64,000 nt of DNA from Taiwanofungus camphoratus (GCA_003999685.1 CP021228.1:1116001-1180000), one strand, 5' to 3'; shown: positions 25,360 through 38,657, counted from the stretch's first letter. Translations and numbers: made by a program. The notes: generated by a model from the sequence alone, not told the origin.

Positions 25360-28290
25360 TTGCCTTCAGATCATCCTACGTCTAACCAGTCCTCTCCGAG
25401 AAACAGCGATCAGTTACTATCCGAGTTCTTTCAGGTCGGCTATCGTTACTATACTCAAGCAGGCCTTCCACGAAGCACCTCTTCGCGAACACCTACGACT
25501 ATCCCCTCCGATATCATTTCTACACTCGAATCGTCCGAATCAACCCCCGACTTCGAGGCTCTTTTCGAAGGGTCTCTAGACACGCTTACCACGTCCGAAG
25601 ACTCACCAATTGAGGACTTCGAACCTCAGTCCACGTCCCCTGAGCTTCCTAACACCTCCGAAGAAAGCGGTCCTTCTTCAGCGTCTGACCCTATCTTAGT
25701 CCATTTACCGGAATCCCCTCAGTTATCCTCTACGCTCCCATCAACTTCGCATTCCCCTCCGATTCCTTCTATTACACTTTCTGACGCTTCTACGACCCCA
25801 TCCTCTTCAGCTAGCATCAACTCAGATTCGAACCCATCTTTGACCGCACCCACGTTAGCTAATCCCCTAAATCCTAATTCTGTGTCAACCATGAACGCAC
25901 CTCCACTCATGCCGCCCCGAGGAGATCGTACATCCCCCACCTTCGATCCTGACCAGCCTAGGACCATCCGAAGGTATTTCCAGGACTTAGAGTCACTTTT
26001 TGTCCGCTGCCAGATAGCGGATGAGGCAACGAAGAAACACTGGACTACTCGCTACCCTCCTATCGATGTTTCGGACCTATGGGAGTCCCTCCCTGAGTGT
26101 TCCGATGTCACGAAGACCTACGAAGACTTCAAGAAGGAGATTAGAAGCCTCTACCCAGGCACAGAGGACAATAGAATGTGGTCTATGTCTGACTTGGATC
26201 AGTTGATAGGAGAACGTGCTAGAATTGGAATCAACAATGCGGCAGACTTAGGAAGCTTCTATCGTGAGTTTTATGCCATCACGAAGTATCTAATTTCGAA
26301 AAATAGGTTGTCTACTATCGAGCAAAGCCGTGCTTTCGCGAGGGCCTTCCAGCCTTCGCTATGGGCTCGCGTGTCTACTAGGTTACAGCTAAAGTTCCCT
26401 GATCACTTACCCGATGATCCCTACACCTTGGACCAGCTACATAGCGCGGTGAAGTTCGTACTCCTTGATACTTCTACGACTCTTACCTCTGCTACGACTG
26501 TAACTACTTCGCCCACTGCCGTGCCCGTGGGGGGCTCATCGCTAAAGATAGAGGATCTACAGACGTTCGCGGAGATCCTCACGAAGTCCGTAACCAGTGC
26601 GCTAGCTCCTGTTCTTGCGAACCAGCGACCCCCTCGATTGGACAGCTCGCGCGGCGAGCACACTCATGTAGAAGGCCAGTACTGTCACTATTGCGGGGAC
26701 TTGGACTGCTGCACTAGGTGTTGCAAGCACATTGAGCAAGACATCAAGGATGGCAAGTGCAAGCGCAACCCAGATGGAAAGATAGTGCTGCCAAATGGAA
26801 ATTTCGTACCCAGAATGATCCCAGGACGTACGATTCGCGATAGGCTTTACGAATATCATCGACGAAATGGCACGAATTCCTCCCCACAGCTCCTATTCGA
26901 AATCGACAATCGCCTAAATGTGCCTGCATTCTCACTATCCACCGAGGATCGTATAGCCGCTTTAGAACACGAGATTTACCAACTTCGGAGACGTCGCGAA
27001 GTCTTCGATGGTGTGGAAGTACCCCAGCGCAGAAGGCAGGGTGCTCCTAACACGCAGTCTGATCCTAGAAACCCGCCCGTAGCCAATGTACCTCCGATAG
27101 GATGCGCTCAGCATCCAGTAGTGGATCCCCCTGCTAACCAAGATGCCCCAGCGGCGGAGGTGCAGAACCAGACCCCTCCTACCATTCTAAAGCGATCCAA
27201 TTATCCTTCTAATTCAGCGCCTTCGCCTCCGAAGCCTGCGAATGTGTCCGATCCACCCCCGAACTCATCGGAGCATGCCGCGTCTACATCTAACGTACCA
27301 GCCCAACCAGCATCACAGGCAGCCATTCCACCGCCCACTCCACCAGTACATCCTTTCGCTAACGCTCGAGATGCTACTTACGCACCTCCGAATCTTCGAA
27401 ATTTCGCAGCAGCTCCGAAGCCTACAGCAGATAAGGGCAAGGACGTGGCCTATAAGACGATCACACCGGTTCATCAGGAGAAGCTTACAGAGGAAATATT
27501 CGCGCGATCTATGAGAACACCAGTGGTTACACTAACGCCCGAGGAGCTACTATCTATATCCCCGGATGTTCGTGCGCGATATCGCGAAGCCATCACCCCT
27601 AAACGTGTGCCTATGGATCCTAAGGCTACTCATATGGCTCAAATTACGGAACTCTCAGACGATCTCGCTTCTAAAACGACGCTAGCAACCTCCGAACTAT
27701 CGTGCCATGGTGAACCCCTTGTCCCTGGTTCGACCATCATTCCAGACCCCTACGAAACGTACTTACGACACGTACCCGGAAAGGAAGAACCCTCCGAAAT
27801 CATAGTAGCCCGCGACTCGAACTCTATCCATTCTATCGAAGCCCTAATCGACAACAAAGAGCGAATCGAATGCATCGTGGACCCTGGGTCACAAGTGGTT
27901 GCGATGTCAGAGCAAGTCTGTCATGCCTTAGGGCTAATTTACGACCCTTCCGTGCAGCTAAATATGCAGTCTGCTAATGGCAGTATTGACCGTTCTTTAG
28001 GACTGGTTCGAAATGTCTCGTTCCAAGTAGGCGACATCGTGTTGTACCTACAGATACACGTCATACGCAATCCCTCCTACGATATCCTTCTAGGCCGACC
28101 CTTCGATGTGGTAACCGAGAGTGTGGTTAAGAACTTCGGAAACGAGGAGCAGACCATCACGATCGTATGCCCGAACACGAGCGAAGTCGCGACCATCCCT
28201 ACGATGCCTCGAGGACGTCAAAAGTTCTTACCAGCCCATCATCATAGTTGCCCCCACGCGAACTCTTCGAATCATTTGCGATCGGGTTTT
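25360..28290 (+). other. Family A element: Gag and protease region
   Basis: Ser/Thr/Pro-rich N-terminus, a central capsid-like alpha-helical part, a Cys-rich finger region beginning CHYCGDLDCCTRCCKH that replaces a simple zinc knuckle, a Pro-rich linker, and an aspartic protease with the DPGS active-site motif followed by a second hydrophobic flap region. Fossil part of the LTR element; expressed Gag packages the RNA in living relatives. Confidence 0.8.
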
Positions 28291-30880
28291 TAGATTTCGA
28301 GAATTTGAGAAATCAAGGAGAGGTCGCCCTGGTCGTGGAGTATGAATCCGATACCCCTAAAATCGTGTCTTTCGCTGCTGTAAATGCAGCAGATAACAAT
28401 TCTGTTCCTGCGCTCTATCTATCAGTATCTAACTCTGTGTCTAGCTATCTGCAATCTCTCTATTTTAGCGAATCTTCGAAAGTCTCGGAAGGTCCTGCTG
28501 ATCATACTAGGTGGCTATCTGGCTTTCTGGCAGCAGCAACACCGCCCGAGGCTCCCTCCCTTTCACACGATGATCCGAATTCTCTCCCTATGCTTTCGCT
28601 TTCCACCTCGAGAAACATTTCCTCTATCCCCATTCCAGGTCCCAGGAACGTTACGAAGGTCACGAAGTCAGCCCGAAAACCTTCCCTTGCTCCTATTCCG
28701 ATGGTATCCCTTCCTAAGTTGTCGGATTCTTCCCCCATTCCTACATTTGCAGCATCGAAAAAGAAGTATAAGCCTGTAGCGTTGAAAACTCGCCCTATTT
28801 TGGGAGCTTTGGACGAACGATTCCGAATTATTCGCGAAATTAAAGGCGACCCTTTAGCAACGATGCCTACCCTATCACCGACTCCACCACCTTTCGAACC
28901 TACTTCGCGATATACGCAGGAACGGCACGATCTCACGGACAAGCTACACAGTGGAGACTTCCTACAACCAGCAGAGAGGGACCTCCTACATCACTTTATG
29001 ACCCTGCATGCTGATGCGTTCGCTTGGAATGATTCCGAAAGAGGGTGCTTCAAGCCGGAGTACTTCCCTCCCATCGACTTTCCGGTAGTACCGCACACGC
29101 CATGGGTACAAAAGAACATTCCTATCCCACCCGGAATCTACAACGAAGTGTGCGCAATAATCAAAAAGAAGATCGCAGCGGGGGTCTACGAACCTTCGAA
29201 TTCTTCCTATCGTTCACGATGGTTTTGTGTGGTGAAGAAAGACGGAAAGTCCCTACATCTCGTACATAGTCTGGAACCCCTAAACGCTGTCACGATTCAA
29301 CACTCAGGCATTCCCCCGACTCCCGAACACCTTGCAGAACAGTTCGGAGGACGACCTTGTGGTGCTATGTTGGATCTATATGTAGGCTATGATGAACGCT
29401 TGATAGCGGAGACTTCGCGCGATCTTACAACATTTCAAACACCTTTCGGAGCTATGAGATTGGTCACTCTACCTATGGGATGGACCAACTCGGTCCCTAT
29501 CTTCCACGATGATGTTACGCACATCCTACAGCCCGAAATTCCTCACCTAACGGTTCCCTATATCGACGATGTTCCGGTCAAAGGCCCTGAAAGTTCGTAC
29601 GATCTCGTACCTATTTCGGAGAACCCAGGCATTCGAAAGTTTGTTTGGGAACATTTTATGAACCTCAATAGGATAGTCACACGCATGCGCTACGCAGGAG
29701 GTACCTTTTCTGGAGTTAAAAGCATTCTAATTGCCCGCGAAATCACCGTTGTAGGGCATCGGTGTACTCCAGAAGGTCGCCTACCGGACGAGTCTCGTGT
29801 TGCAGCCATACGCAACTGGGGACCTTGTGCGACCCTATCTGACGTTCGAGCCTTTTTAGGAACCATTGGAGTGGTCCGTATCTTCATCCGAAACTTCGCG
29901 CATCGTGCAGATGCCTTAGTACGCCTAACGCGAAAGGCGGTACCCTTCGAATTTGGTCCAGCGCAAATCGCAGCGCAAGAGGACCTTAAGGATGCTTTGC
30001 TGTCCTCTCCAGCTCTCCAATCCATTAACTATTTGTCAGGTGCGCCCGTGATCTTAGCGGTTGACACCTCCTATATTGCAGTTGGCTATCACCTTTGCCA
30101 ATGCGATGAGGACAACCCTAAAGTCCGATTCTACAATCGTTTCGGATCCATCACCCTAAATGATCGCGAGCGGAGGTTCTCGCAACCGAAGTTAGAGATC
30201 TACGGATTATTTCAAGCACTTCGCGTACTACGAATCTACCTAATCGGAGTTAGGAACCTTATAGTGGAAGTGGACGCACGCTATATCAAAGGGATGTTGC
30301 AAAATCCGGACATCGCACCCAGCGCGAGTATAAATCACTGGATCGTATCGATTCTAACATTCCATTTCACCCTAGTACATGTACCAGGTACGATGCATGG
30401 ACCAGATGGACTATCAAGACGAACCCCCCAGCCAGGAGATCAAGAAGAGAGCAGCGAAGAAGACTTCGAAGACTGGATAGACAAAATGCACTCGTTTCTA
30501 CATCACATCCAAGCCCCCCCTTCCCATCCTATACCATCGATTTCTACCCTATTCCCTTACGAATTCGCCTCTAACATTCCTATTACAACACCCACACCTC
30601 CGATAGCTCCAACCTTCGCCTCCGAGTTGGCTGAGGACAGCCAAGGTCTCAATAGGGAGGAGGAGAGCTACGATACCATCCCAAGATCCGAAATGGCCAA
30701 GGAAGCTGATGCAAGACTTGACTTAGTAGCAAAATTCCTACGAAACCTCGCGAGACCTGCCAACCTATCGGATTCGGAATACGAAGGTTTCGTAAAATAC
30801 TGTCTTCTATTCTTCCTCGATGAGGACATACTATGGCGCAAAGATCCACAAGGAGCTCACAAACTAGTTGTTAATCAGGC
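28250..30880 (+). other. Family A element: reverse transcriptase and RNase H region
   Basis: RT shows a MGWTNSVPIFHDDV block and the YIDD catalytic motif; RNase H follows with the LAVDTSYIAVGY start typical of Ty3/Gypsy. The region ends with an acidic linker. Confidence 0.85.
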
Positions 30881-30899
30881 AGATCGTCTATGAATCCTC

Positions 30900-32102
30900 C
30901 GAGAATGTCACGATGCAGTCGCGCATCGAGGAATACACGCTACGAAGGTGCTGATTTCGGAGCGGTTTTGGTGGCCCTACCATCATATCGACATTGCCTG
31001 GTATGTTCGAAGCTGCCACCTATGCCAGATTCGCCAAGTGCGGCAGATCCTAATCCCTCCTACGGTCGCTACGCCCGCTCCGATCTTTGCAAAGGTTCAT
31101 ATAGATACCATGCATATGCCCCCTTCTAACGGATTTAGGTACTTGGTGCAAGGCCGGTGTTCTCTAACCCAGTACCCCGAATTTCGGATGCTTCGCAAGG
31201 AGACGGCTAAAGCTTTGGCAGAATGGCTCTTCGAAGACTTTGTTTGTAGGTGGGGCGTGCTATCGGAGATAGTCACGGACAACGGCGCTCCCTTCGTAAA
31301 AGCCACGAACTACATAGCGAAGAAGTACCAGCTACGACACATCCGAATTAGCGGATACAATTCGCGTGCCAACGGACTGGTGGAGAGGCCTCACTTCGAT
31401 GTTAGGCAGGCTCTATTCAAGGCCGTGGATGGCGAAGAGTCTAAATGGTCTCAGGCAACGTACTCAGTCTTCTGGTCCGAAAGGATCACGACTCGAAAGC
31501 GCATGGGATGTTCGCCCTATTTCGCGGTCACTGGCACCCACCCTGTTATTCCTTTGGACGTCGTAGAGGCCACCTATATCCTTCCTCCTCCGTCCTCCAT
31601 GCTATCCACGACCGATCTTATCGCACGACGAGCTATCGCATTGCAAAAGTGGGTGACTCAGGTAGCGGAACTACATTCGAAGGTCTACGAAGCGCGAAGA
31701 CAAGCTGCTCTGCGATTCGAAGAGAAGCATAAGCACGCCATCCACGATTTCAACTTCGAAAAGGGCGATTTAGTACTAATTCGCAACACACAGATAGAAA
31801 AGTCCCTAAATCGGAAGATGCGACCTCGCTACCTCGGCCCAGTACTCGTGGTATCTAGAAACAAAGGTGGTGCTTATATCCTATGCGAATTGGATGGTTC
31901 GGTACTCGACAGGCCTACGGCAGCCTTCCGAGTCATCCCCTACTTAGCGCGAAAAGCCCTCGAACTTCCTACCGAACTCCTGGACGTGTCGACGGAGCGA
32001 CTTCGCGAACTAGAGCTGACTACCACCCAAGGCGATGACGAAGAACTAGGATCGTATCCCTACTCTCCTAAGTCCGGCTCTAGTCCATCCGAATCTCACT
32101 AA
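30900..32102 (+). other. Family A element: integrase region
   Basis: Zinc-binding HHCC part ending in RSCHLCQIR, a DDE core with VDTMHMP, VTDNGAPF and LVERPHFD, then an SH3-like basic C-terminus (MRPRYLGPVLVV). No chromodomain is seen after it. Confidence 0.82.
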
Positions 32103-32636
32103 AGAATCAGAGGAGCAATCGACGATACCCCGACTTTAGCTAAGATTACGCTACGTCCATTTTACTTTTCGCTTACCCTTTGGTCATGTTTTACATTCCC
32201 CAACAAGTCCCCCACTCAGTTTTGACAGCTACGAAGTTCCGAATGTCTACGAATTTTTACTTACAACATCTCCTACTTTTTACTATAGTGATTCAACTCA
32301 CGAAGTCGCGATATCGTTCTAAAGGCTCCTAAAACGCTGAGCGGAGCGAAGATTGCGCGAGGGGCCTTAAGCCCTTCAAGGCCATGATGATTTACTGAGC
32401 CTAAATGAGCGCATTTTATCCCCCTAAGTCTTCTAATTCTTCGCTGTGTTGTTTGGTTACTTCACGCATTTAGGAACCTTTTCACAAGGACGACGTTTGC
32501 GTCCGCTTTATTCAGACTACTGTACACATATTGGAAAAGGTCCCTATCAAAGGGACGCGCAACGAGAGAGAATACAGCACGTTGGTGCGACAGATACGGA
32601 ACGGGCGAGATGACGAACTACGAACCCCCCCACCTT
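32103..32636. other. Family A element: non-coding spacer
   Basis: Between the integrase region and the end of the antisense gene; no open frame of note. It should contain the 3' ends of the two convergent transcripts. Confidence 0.5.
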
Positions 32637-34014
32637 CTAAACCTCGGCCTCGGCATCTTCCTCATCCTGCTCGGACTCACCGGAGGGACCAGGATCAGTA
32701 GAGGAGGTGGCGACGCGACGGCGAGGAAGAGGGAGAGAGCTCAAGTCGAGCGGTGCAGGCGTACGACCGGTTAGGGCGGTTTCGGCGCGATAGAGCCCCG
32801 AGATGTAGTCTTCGAGACGCATCGCGCGACTCTCGGCCATCGCGCGGTCATACCAGAGGCCTTCGACAACGGCTTGATGCGCAGGGGTAAGGCCGTCCAA
32901 GTATTCGGCGCCGTTAAGGGCCAGCGAGGCCTCGAGCGACATTGTAGGCGCAGGGGTCGACTTCGCCTTCTTGGACTCGCGGACGCGAGGCGGGGACACC
33001 TGAGGAGGTTGGCCCGCAGCTAAGGGACGCCCTAACATCAGCAATGACGCGATAACGAGGGCACGAGAAGCCCTACCGCGCTTCGAGACGCGCACTCCGC
33101 GCTCCTGACCGTCTACGGAGAATCCACCCCAATAACACCCCTGCGACTCTCGCAGACACTTGCCGCACTTCACGGCACCCACAGGGAGTTCGCACTCGAA
33201 GTCGGTGGTGTAGGTACTGCAGCGATCGCACTGGAAAGCAATAATAAGTCGCGAACAGTCACGAAAAAGACATGCACTCACCTTCGCATGGGTTCGCCGA
33301 TGCTCTGCCGCCTTCGCCATGTTAGCCAGGGCTTCAGGCGTCGGAGGAGCCTTCGCCTTCGCAGCATCCTTCCCCTGCGTAGGAGGGACCCCTACGAAGA
33401 CACCTGAACTCGTGGACGAGGCGAGTTCGCCGACTTGGCCGCTAGAAACGGAGGCCATGATCGAGCTGGCCTGGGAAGCCGCGCGAGTAGAAGCCGCTGC
33501 CTTGGCCCGAGCTGAGGGACGACGAGTACGCGATGAGGTACGACTAGGAGCCGGCGAAGGCGCAGAAGACGAAGCCACAAGTTGGGCAGCGCGTTCAAGT
33601 GCAGCGCGCTCGGCCGCCTCCACACGAAGTTGTTCGGTCGCGCGGGCAAGTTCGCGCTGTGCGTCTCGCTCTTGAAGCATAGCGGCGAACTGAGGAAAGC
33701 CGGTGCGGGCCCACGAGATCCACGACGAGTCCGCGAGAGGGAGGATCGCCGTCAAACCTTCGACGATGGCGGCCTCTAAGGTAGGATCGGCAGGAGCGTT
33801 CGAAGCCTGGGACAGGACCCGCCAGTTACCCTATAACGCGGTGAAGACGGTGTAACGAGCAATCGAGAAGGGTACGTACCACACGACGTCCTAAGTTCCT
33901 CGCCCACCGCAGGTAATCTTCGACCTCCGCTACACCCTCCGGACGAGAATTGAGGAGCGCCAGGACGTCGCTGTGAGCTAGGCCAACACCATCAGAGTCC
34001 ATATCGTCGAACAT
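32637..34014 (-). CDS. Antisense accessory gene inside the family A LTR element, Cys-rich, function unknown
   Basis: Lies on the minus strand between integrase and 3' LTR. A long open frame covers 33755-32637 (372 codons). Two short GT-AG segments, 33831-33879 and 33231-33281 (49 and 51 nt), look like ordinary fungal introns, placing a likely start at 34014 (MFDDMDSDG). The predicted product has an N-terminal acidic stretch, an Ala/Arg/Glu-rich coiled-coil-like part (ERDAQRELARATEQLRVEAA), a cysteine cluster CDRCSTYTTDFEC..CGKC..C ending in WGG, a second Ala-rich helix and a very acidic C-terminus (EQDEEDAEAEV). The cluster suggests zinc or nucleic-acid binding; that is inference. I do not recognise the family. 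Its orientation, splicing signals and conservation as an open frame in a young element suggest it is a cargo or regulatory gene, not noise. Confidence 0.6.
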
Positions 34015-34181
34015 GATGGGGAAGGGAAAGGCAAAAGGGAAGGAGGAGAAAAAGATAAGAGGCACCCACGATTAGCTTCTATCAGGATATCGCCCGCTTC
34101 GCAGATCGGACGCGATAGGCTACAAATTCCCACGGTCGCGCACACTGACTGAGGACAGTCAGGATTTCAATAGGGAGGAGG

Positions 34182-35788
34182 TGATGAGTCCCGTAGCCTC
34201 CTGGGCCCCGAATCGCGATTTTAGGAGCTTTCTGATCCCCCAACCGACCACTCTAAGACTCTCCTACATCCTACGACAGGAGGGATAGGTTCCTATAATA
34301 TTCCTAACGCCCCCTCTCTTTCCTAAACCCTCCTAACACCCTACGAAGTCTTGCGAAGTCACACGAGGTGCTACGAGATTTCGAATGCTAGACGCGAAGT
34401 CCCTAACTCCTGCTAAGTCCACTATCGGACACTGCCGGCCCTCCCATACTGTTCCATTGGATCTAGGTCCTATCTACTACGTCACTCATCCCGGGCTTAG
34501 CTAAGAAGTCTTAGCTAAGTCTCTCCTAGCTCTTGTGATTGCAGTTACCTCCGATAGGCTCCGAAACGGTCCGAAGTTCCGGAAGCTGGACTTAGGAAGC
34601 CTTGTGCACCCCCATGGGTCTCGATCCTATGCCATAAGGACATCCTAGGGCGTACCCACATGACCCTCCACCCAGTTAGGACACCTCCTGCCCTGATTAG
34701 GCCAAGTCCCGCTGCTAAGAACTTCGTGCGCTCTTAGCCCGCTAAGATAGGTGATCACAGCGCATGGCTGCTCTCGGATAGTCATCCCGCCCTCGTGAAT
34801 GAAGTTGGTCACCTTTCTACCATTCGTAGTTCCCCTGTTTCAGTTCCTAATTAGTTCCTATCCTCCTCGTGTTCACTTCGGAGTCCATGCGTTTTAGTAC
34901 ACATTTCGGACTCGTAAGGATCACTTCGCGCAAGATTAGTTCACCTCACGCTCCCCTATTTAGTCAGAGGTAGTTTACTATGTACAAGAGAGACCCCTCA
35001 GTGCACGCTTCTCTCGTTGGAATACCAGTTCCCCTGTAGCTCCGATCTCAGGAAAGCGCCGCGAGTACAACCTTAGGAACGGTCCTAAGGTCCCTAAGTC
35101 TCCACCCCAGCTTCATTTCAGTACCTTTGAACTACGTCTACGCTCGCGATATATCTACGAACCACGTCTACGCTTCCCGAACTACGCACTACGATCTACG
35201 AAAGTCGCCGTGACTTCGCACCCTTCGGCACCTCTTATAGCACCTATCCGGTGGGCCTCCGCCTTAGTTATACCCTGAGGCTCACGTTGCGTTATCCCTA
35301 CGTCCTACGAATAGCCCTACGACTCGCCCATAGCCTTAGTTACAGGCTATAGTACATCTCCCTACGCCCTCGAACTCTCCGACCTCTCCTACAGGTCTCC
35401 TACGCTAGCCAAACCTCGCCCACTTCGCTCTAACAAACTCCAAAACCTTACGCCCTTTAGCTAACTCTAACCAGAAGGAGGTCGCAGCATCTACGAAGTC
35501 AGCTCGCGCGATTTAGCTAAAACTTCGAAGGACTTCGCAAAACCTCGAAGAACTTCGCGTACTTCGGAGGGTCTCGCAAGGCCTTAGGGATAGTATAGCA
35601 CTTAGGAACAAGATCCTGTTGTGCAGGACCCTTGACCCCTTACTCCCCTACTTACAAAAACAAGACATACAGGTTTCCCGGTATCATACAGGTTGTAGCT
35701 CCTACCCTCACACCCTCACAGTTATCACACTACCCCCAGCCACGTTGCGGAGCACTCCCTAGGTACCAGGGTCCCCTAGGTCGTATCA
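34182..35788 (+). repeat. 3' LTR, family A
   Basis: 1607 bp, same length and almost the same sequence as the 5' LTR. Preceded by the purine-rich tract TAGGGAGGAGG, a likely polypurine primer site. Confidence 0.95.
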
Positions 35789-35792
35789 CCGC

Positions 35793-38608
35793 GTGCCGAG
35801 TTGCCGAGCATGCGGAGTGCATTGCACGTGCTGGCCGCCTTGTTAGCATAAAACCGCACGTGTGCATGGAAGCTAAGCTTGGGGTCTAAAAAAAACTCAA
35901 GGTAGCGCATTGTGTCCTTTGCTCGCAAAGTGACGTTATGTCCATCGGTTCGGATGGTTAGATCCGGGCCAAGGGGTCGGGAAGTTGAGTACCCCTTCTG
36001 GCGCTTCCAGAAGTGCATCAATTTCAGCTTGTCTCCTTCAACGCCTAAACCTAACCGGTTCAGGTCGCCTACGAGATTGTGGAAGATCTCCGCCAGAATG
36101 GCGTTGTTCTTCAGGACAAGGGCTTGCGGGCTGTCATCAGCAGCCTTTGGCAAAGCCGCCATGATGAGACCGTCATCCACGTAGAACTGAGTCCCTGTTC
36201 GGCCCGGTTGTACCAAATGGACTGGCGCCCACTTGTGTATAACCGGTGCAATGTATACCCCAGATAGAATCGGGGATAAACTCGATCCTTGACCGACTCC
36301 GACATCAAAGTCAGATGGATCGGTCAAGGTACCATTGAACAGGAATCGGGTTTTTCGCCCGATCAAGTAGTTTGCCATGAAATTACAGAGCTTGCTATTG
36401 AAGCCCTGCTTTCGCATGATTCCTACCAGTGCATCATGATTGATGGACGGGTAGAACTGTGATACATCGAGCAATAGCACCAATGGGATAAGGTTGCGTG
36501 CCCATGCCTCTTTGACATTGTGCACTAATTGAATGCCAGCGTCAGTGGTGCTATGCTGCATAGCCCCACCAAACTGGCATGGGTGTAGGATTCCCCACTT
36601 CTGGGCATCCCACTGCATTCGTTTGGCAATGATCTTTTCGAACAGTTTGCCAAAACAATTCAGCAAGCAAATAGGCCTGTAGGCCTTCGCTAGCGTATAG
36701 TCCGGTTTGTTCGGTTTGGGTAAAACCACCGTAACAGACCGCTTGAAGACGCTCGGATAGACCTCAAAATCGAGGCAAGCGTTATAGTACGTGCGCAGCC
36801 ATTGCCGCACGTGTATACCGAGATCGGTCTCGATGCCCTCCTCAGAGCGCTCGATCCGGTCCACCATCCATTTAATCCACATCCAGTTCACGTGATCGGG
36901 ACCAGGTGCGGACGTATTGCTAGTGGATTTGAGATTCTTGCGAATCTCAGACTCACTAATGTCTGGTAGAGTCAACTCCTCCCTTTGAGGAATTTCGTCC
37001 ACAAATGACAGATCCACCGGCCGTGGGTTGGCAGGCGTGAACTGTGCTTGAAAAGCACGACTGAGATCAGCCGCACTTTGAACTGGCGCACCATCAGCTT
37101 GTCGCAGCTGAATAGTAGCCTCTTGCCGTCTCGGCTTTGTCCAGGCAACAAAGTCCCGAGATCAGTTGGGGATTGGATTCATCCATGATCCGATCAAAGT
37201 GTGCGTGCTTCGCCCGCTTCGTGGCAAGGCGAAGTGTTGCACGTTGTTTATGCCGTTCGGACTGAAGTTCGGTGGCAACATCGTATGCGTCTACAGTGGC
37301 CTGATCGCCAGGTCCCAACTGATGATGTAGGTAGCGGTACTGCCCAGACGCCGCACTAAGGTGGTGCTGAGTGTTTGCCAACTTAGTGGCCGCACGGGAG
37401 CATGCAGCATCCCACCACGACTTTGAACGTTTGGATGGTCGTTTTACTGCCGAAAACTCCATCCATAGTCGTTGGAGGTCTCGCTCGAGGCGATCCCCCA
37501 TTCGTTCAACACCTTGGGCGCTGCTGAAGTGTGTAGGGTAATCGACGAACAATTTCGCCGTTGCCGTCACAAATTGTTGGGCCGCATTGCCGGTACGAGG
37601 AATACCCCGCATCGGTTCTGGCTCAACCTCAATCGGCATCTCCCACCGCAGGACCGCGTGGTCGCTGTTGTGGCGATGTGACATGAGTACATGAAGGTCT
37701 TGGCCTTCATAGTACACTGGGTCGATCCACACCAAGTCAATGACTCCAGGCGTGAGAGCGATGTTGTGTGAACGCCAAGTGACTGGACCGTCCTGGGCGT
37801 TCATCAAGACCATATCGAGTTCGGCCTGGGCTAACTCGATGAGGCGGTTGGAATCAGCGTAGTGCGGAGGCCGCACCCGAGATCCCGCAGCTCGTGTATC
37901 CCACAATGGGTGGCGGAGATTGAAATCCCCACACATGCACGCAATGGGTGGAAGCGTGTGTACACGTGTTTCCAAATATCTGACAGCATCGAAAGTGTTG
38001 CTGTCGTTGTACACATTCAGGACATTGAAGTCTCCGGATGGAAGCTTGAGCGCTACCATGAGGCAATCCTTATGGGAGACGCTGTGGGTGACAACTTGCG
38101 GAGAAGCTGAAGCCCACCGCTTGTTGACATAAACTGCGACCCGGGAATCTTTCGATGCCCCGAGGCACTTGAACGAGGCATGGGCAGACGTATTCTCATA
38201 CGCCTCCCCGTCTCGTGACTTAGCTGAGGCCACATCCTTGATACGGCCCCAGAATATCTCTTGGACGCAGATAATGTCGGCGTCCCTATGTCTCTCAAGT
38301 AGAATGCTCGTATTCTCCGCAGATTTCTGAACATTCGCACTTACGCATGTGAGTACGGGCCTCATGGGCTCATCTCTCATATTGTCGCCATCAACCGTGG
38401 GGCTGGGCGTACAGGAGGGGTCCGCTTCCACCTCCAAGGGGGAATCGGGCCGTTCATTGTGTTGTGAAACTGGCGGAGTTCCGGACGGTGGGGCCGAAGC
38501 ACCGTCGGAAAGACCCGGTTCACTTACTGATTCATTATGCCCACATGGGGTTAATGGTACGGAGCCCGAACCGGTGTGCCATGCACTCCCGGCGTGGGCA
38601 AAGGGCAT
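35793..38608 (-). pseudogene. LINE ORF2, 5' half: endonuclease and reverse transcriptase
   Basis: Reads from 38608 downwards. The N-terminal part (38608-37094) has endonuclease blocks VLTCVSANVQ, ICVQEIFWG, GDFNLRHPLWD and RHNSDHAVLRW, the QE, GDFN and SDH signatures of APE-type nucleases. The second part (37017-35793) is the reverse transcriptase: YRPICLLNCFGKLFEKI, the VGQGSSLSPILSGVY block and the active-site FYVDDG. Between them the frame shifts by one base near 37130; the product continues as AWTKPRRQEATIQLRQADG in the RT frame, so the LINE is inactive unless that is a sequencing error. The right end stops where the LTR element begins (35789-35792 is the duplicated CCGC). Confidence 0.82.
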
Positions 38609-38643
38609 GGAGGCAGCAAGGCTGTCTCCAGCACCAGTGTATT

Positions 38644-38657
38644 ACTTATATACACTT
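38644..38657. repeat. Target-site duplication of the LINE, right copy
   Basis: ACTTATATACACTT, identical to 21593-21606; it marks the 5' end of the LINE. Confidence 0.85.

Larger units (their letters stand above)
23714..35788 (+). mobile_element. Ty3/Gypsy-type LTR retroelement (family A), nearly whole, nested in the LINE
   Basis: Bounded by two direct LTRs of 1607 bp that begin TGATGAG and end GTATCA, flanked by a 4-bp duplication CCGC (23710-23713 and 35789-35792). The order Gag-protease, reverse transcriptase-RNase H, integrase is that of Ty3/Gypsy. The Gag and Pol frames overlap in different phases near 28.25 kb, as expected for family members that use programmed frameshifting. About one break is apparent, so it looks nearly whole. 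The LTR pair differ at only about two positions that I noticed, so insertion was recent. An antisense accessory gene lies between integrase and 3' LTR. Confidence 0.92.
21607..38643 (-). mobile_element. Non-LTR retrotransposon (LINE, Tad-like, APE-type) split by an LTR element
   Basis: A minus-strand LINE of about 4.9 kb once the nested LTR element (23714-35788 plus one 4-bp duplication) is set aside. Its 3' end is the T-run from 21607 (a poly-A tail on its own strand) and both ends are marked by a 14-bp target-site duplication. Parts in order from its 5' end: apurinic-type endonuclease, reverse transcriptase, RNase H, and a C-terminal CxC..H..C finger region. An endonuclease-RT-RNase H layout is typical of the fungal Tad clade. 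The first open frame begins only 35 bases from the 5' boundary and no ORF1 is seen, so it is probably 5'-truncated. Confidence 0.88.

Noticed and set aside
25164-25385. Short frame at the end of the family A LTR, repeated at 35632
   Set aside because: It is LTR sequence duplicated by definition, not a separate gene.
33319-33675. Plus-strand frame opposite the antisense accessory gene
   Set aside because: Mirror of a GC-rich Ala-coding stretch; no motif and no start context.
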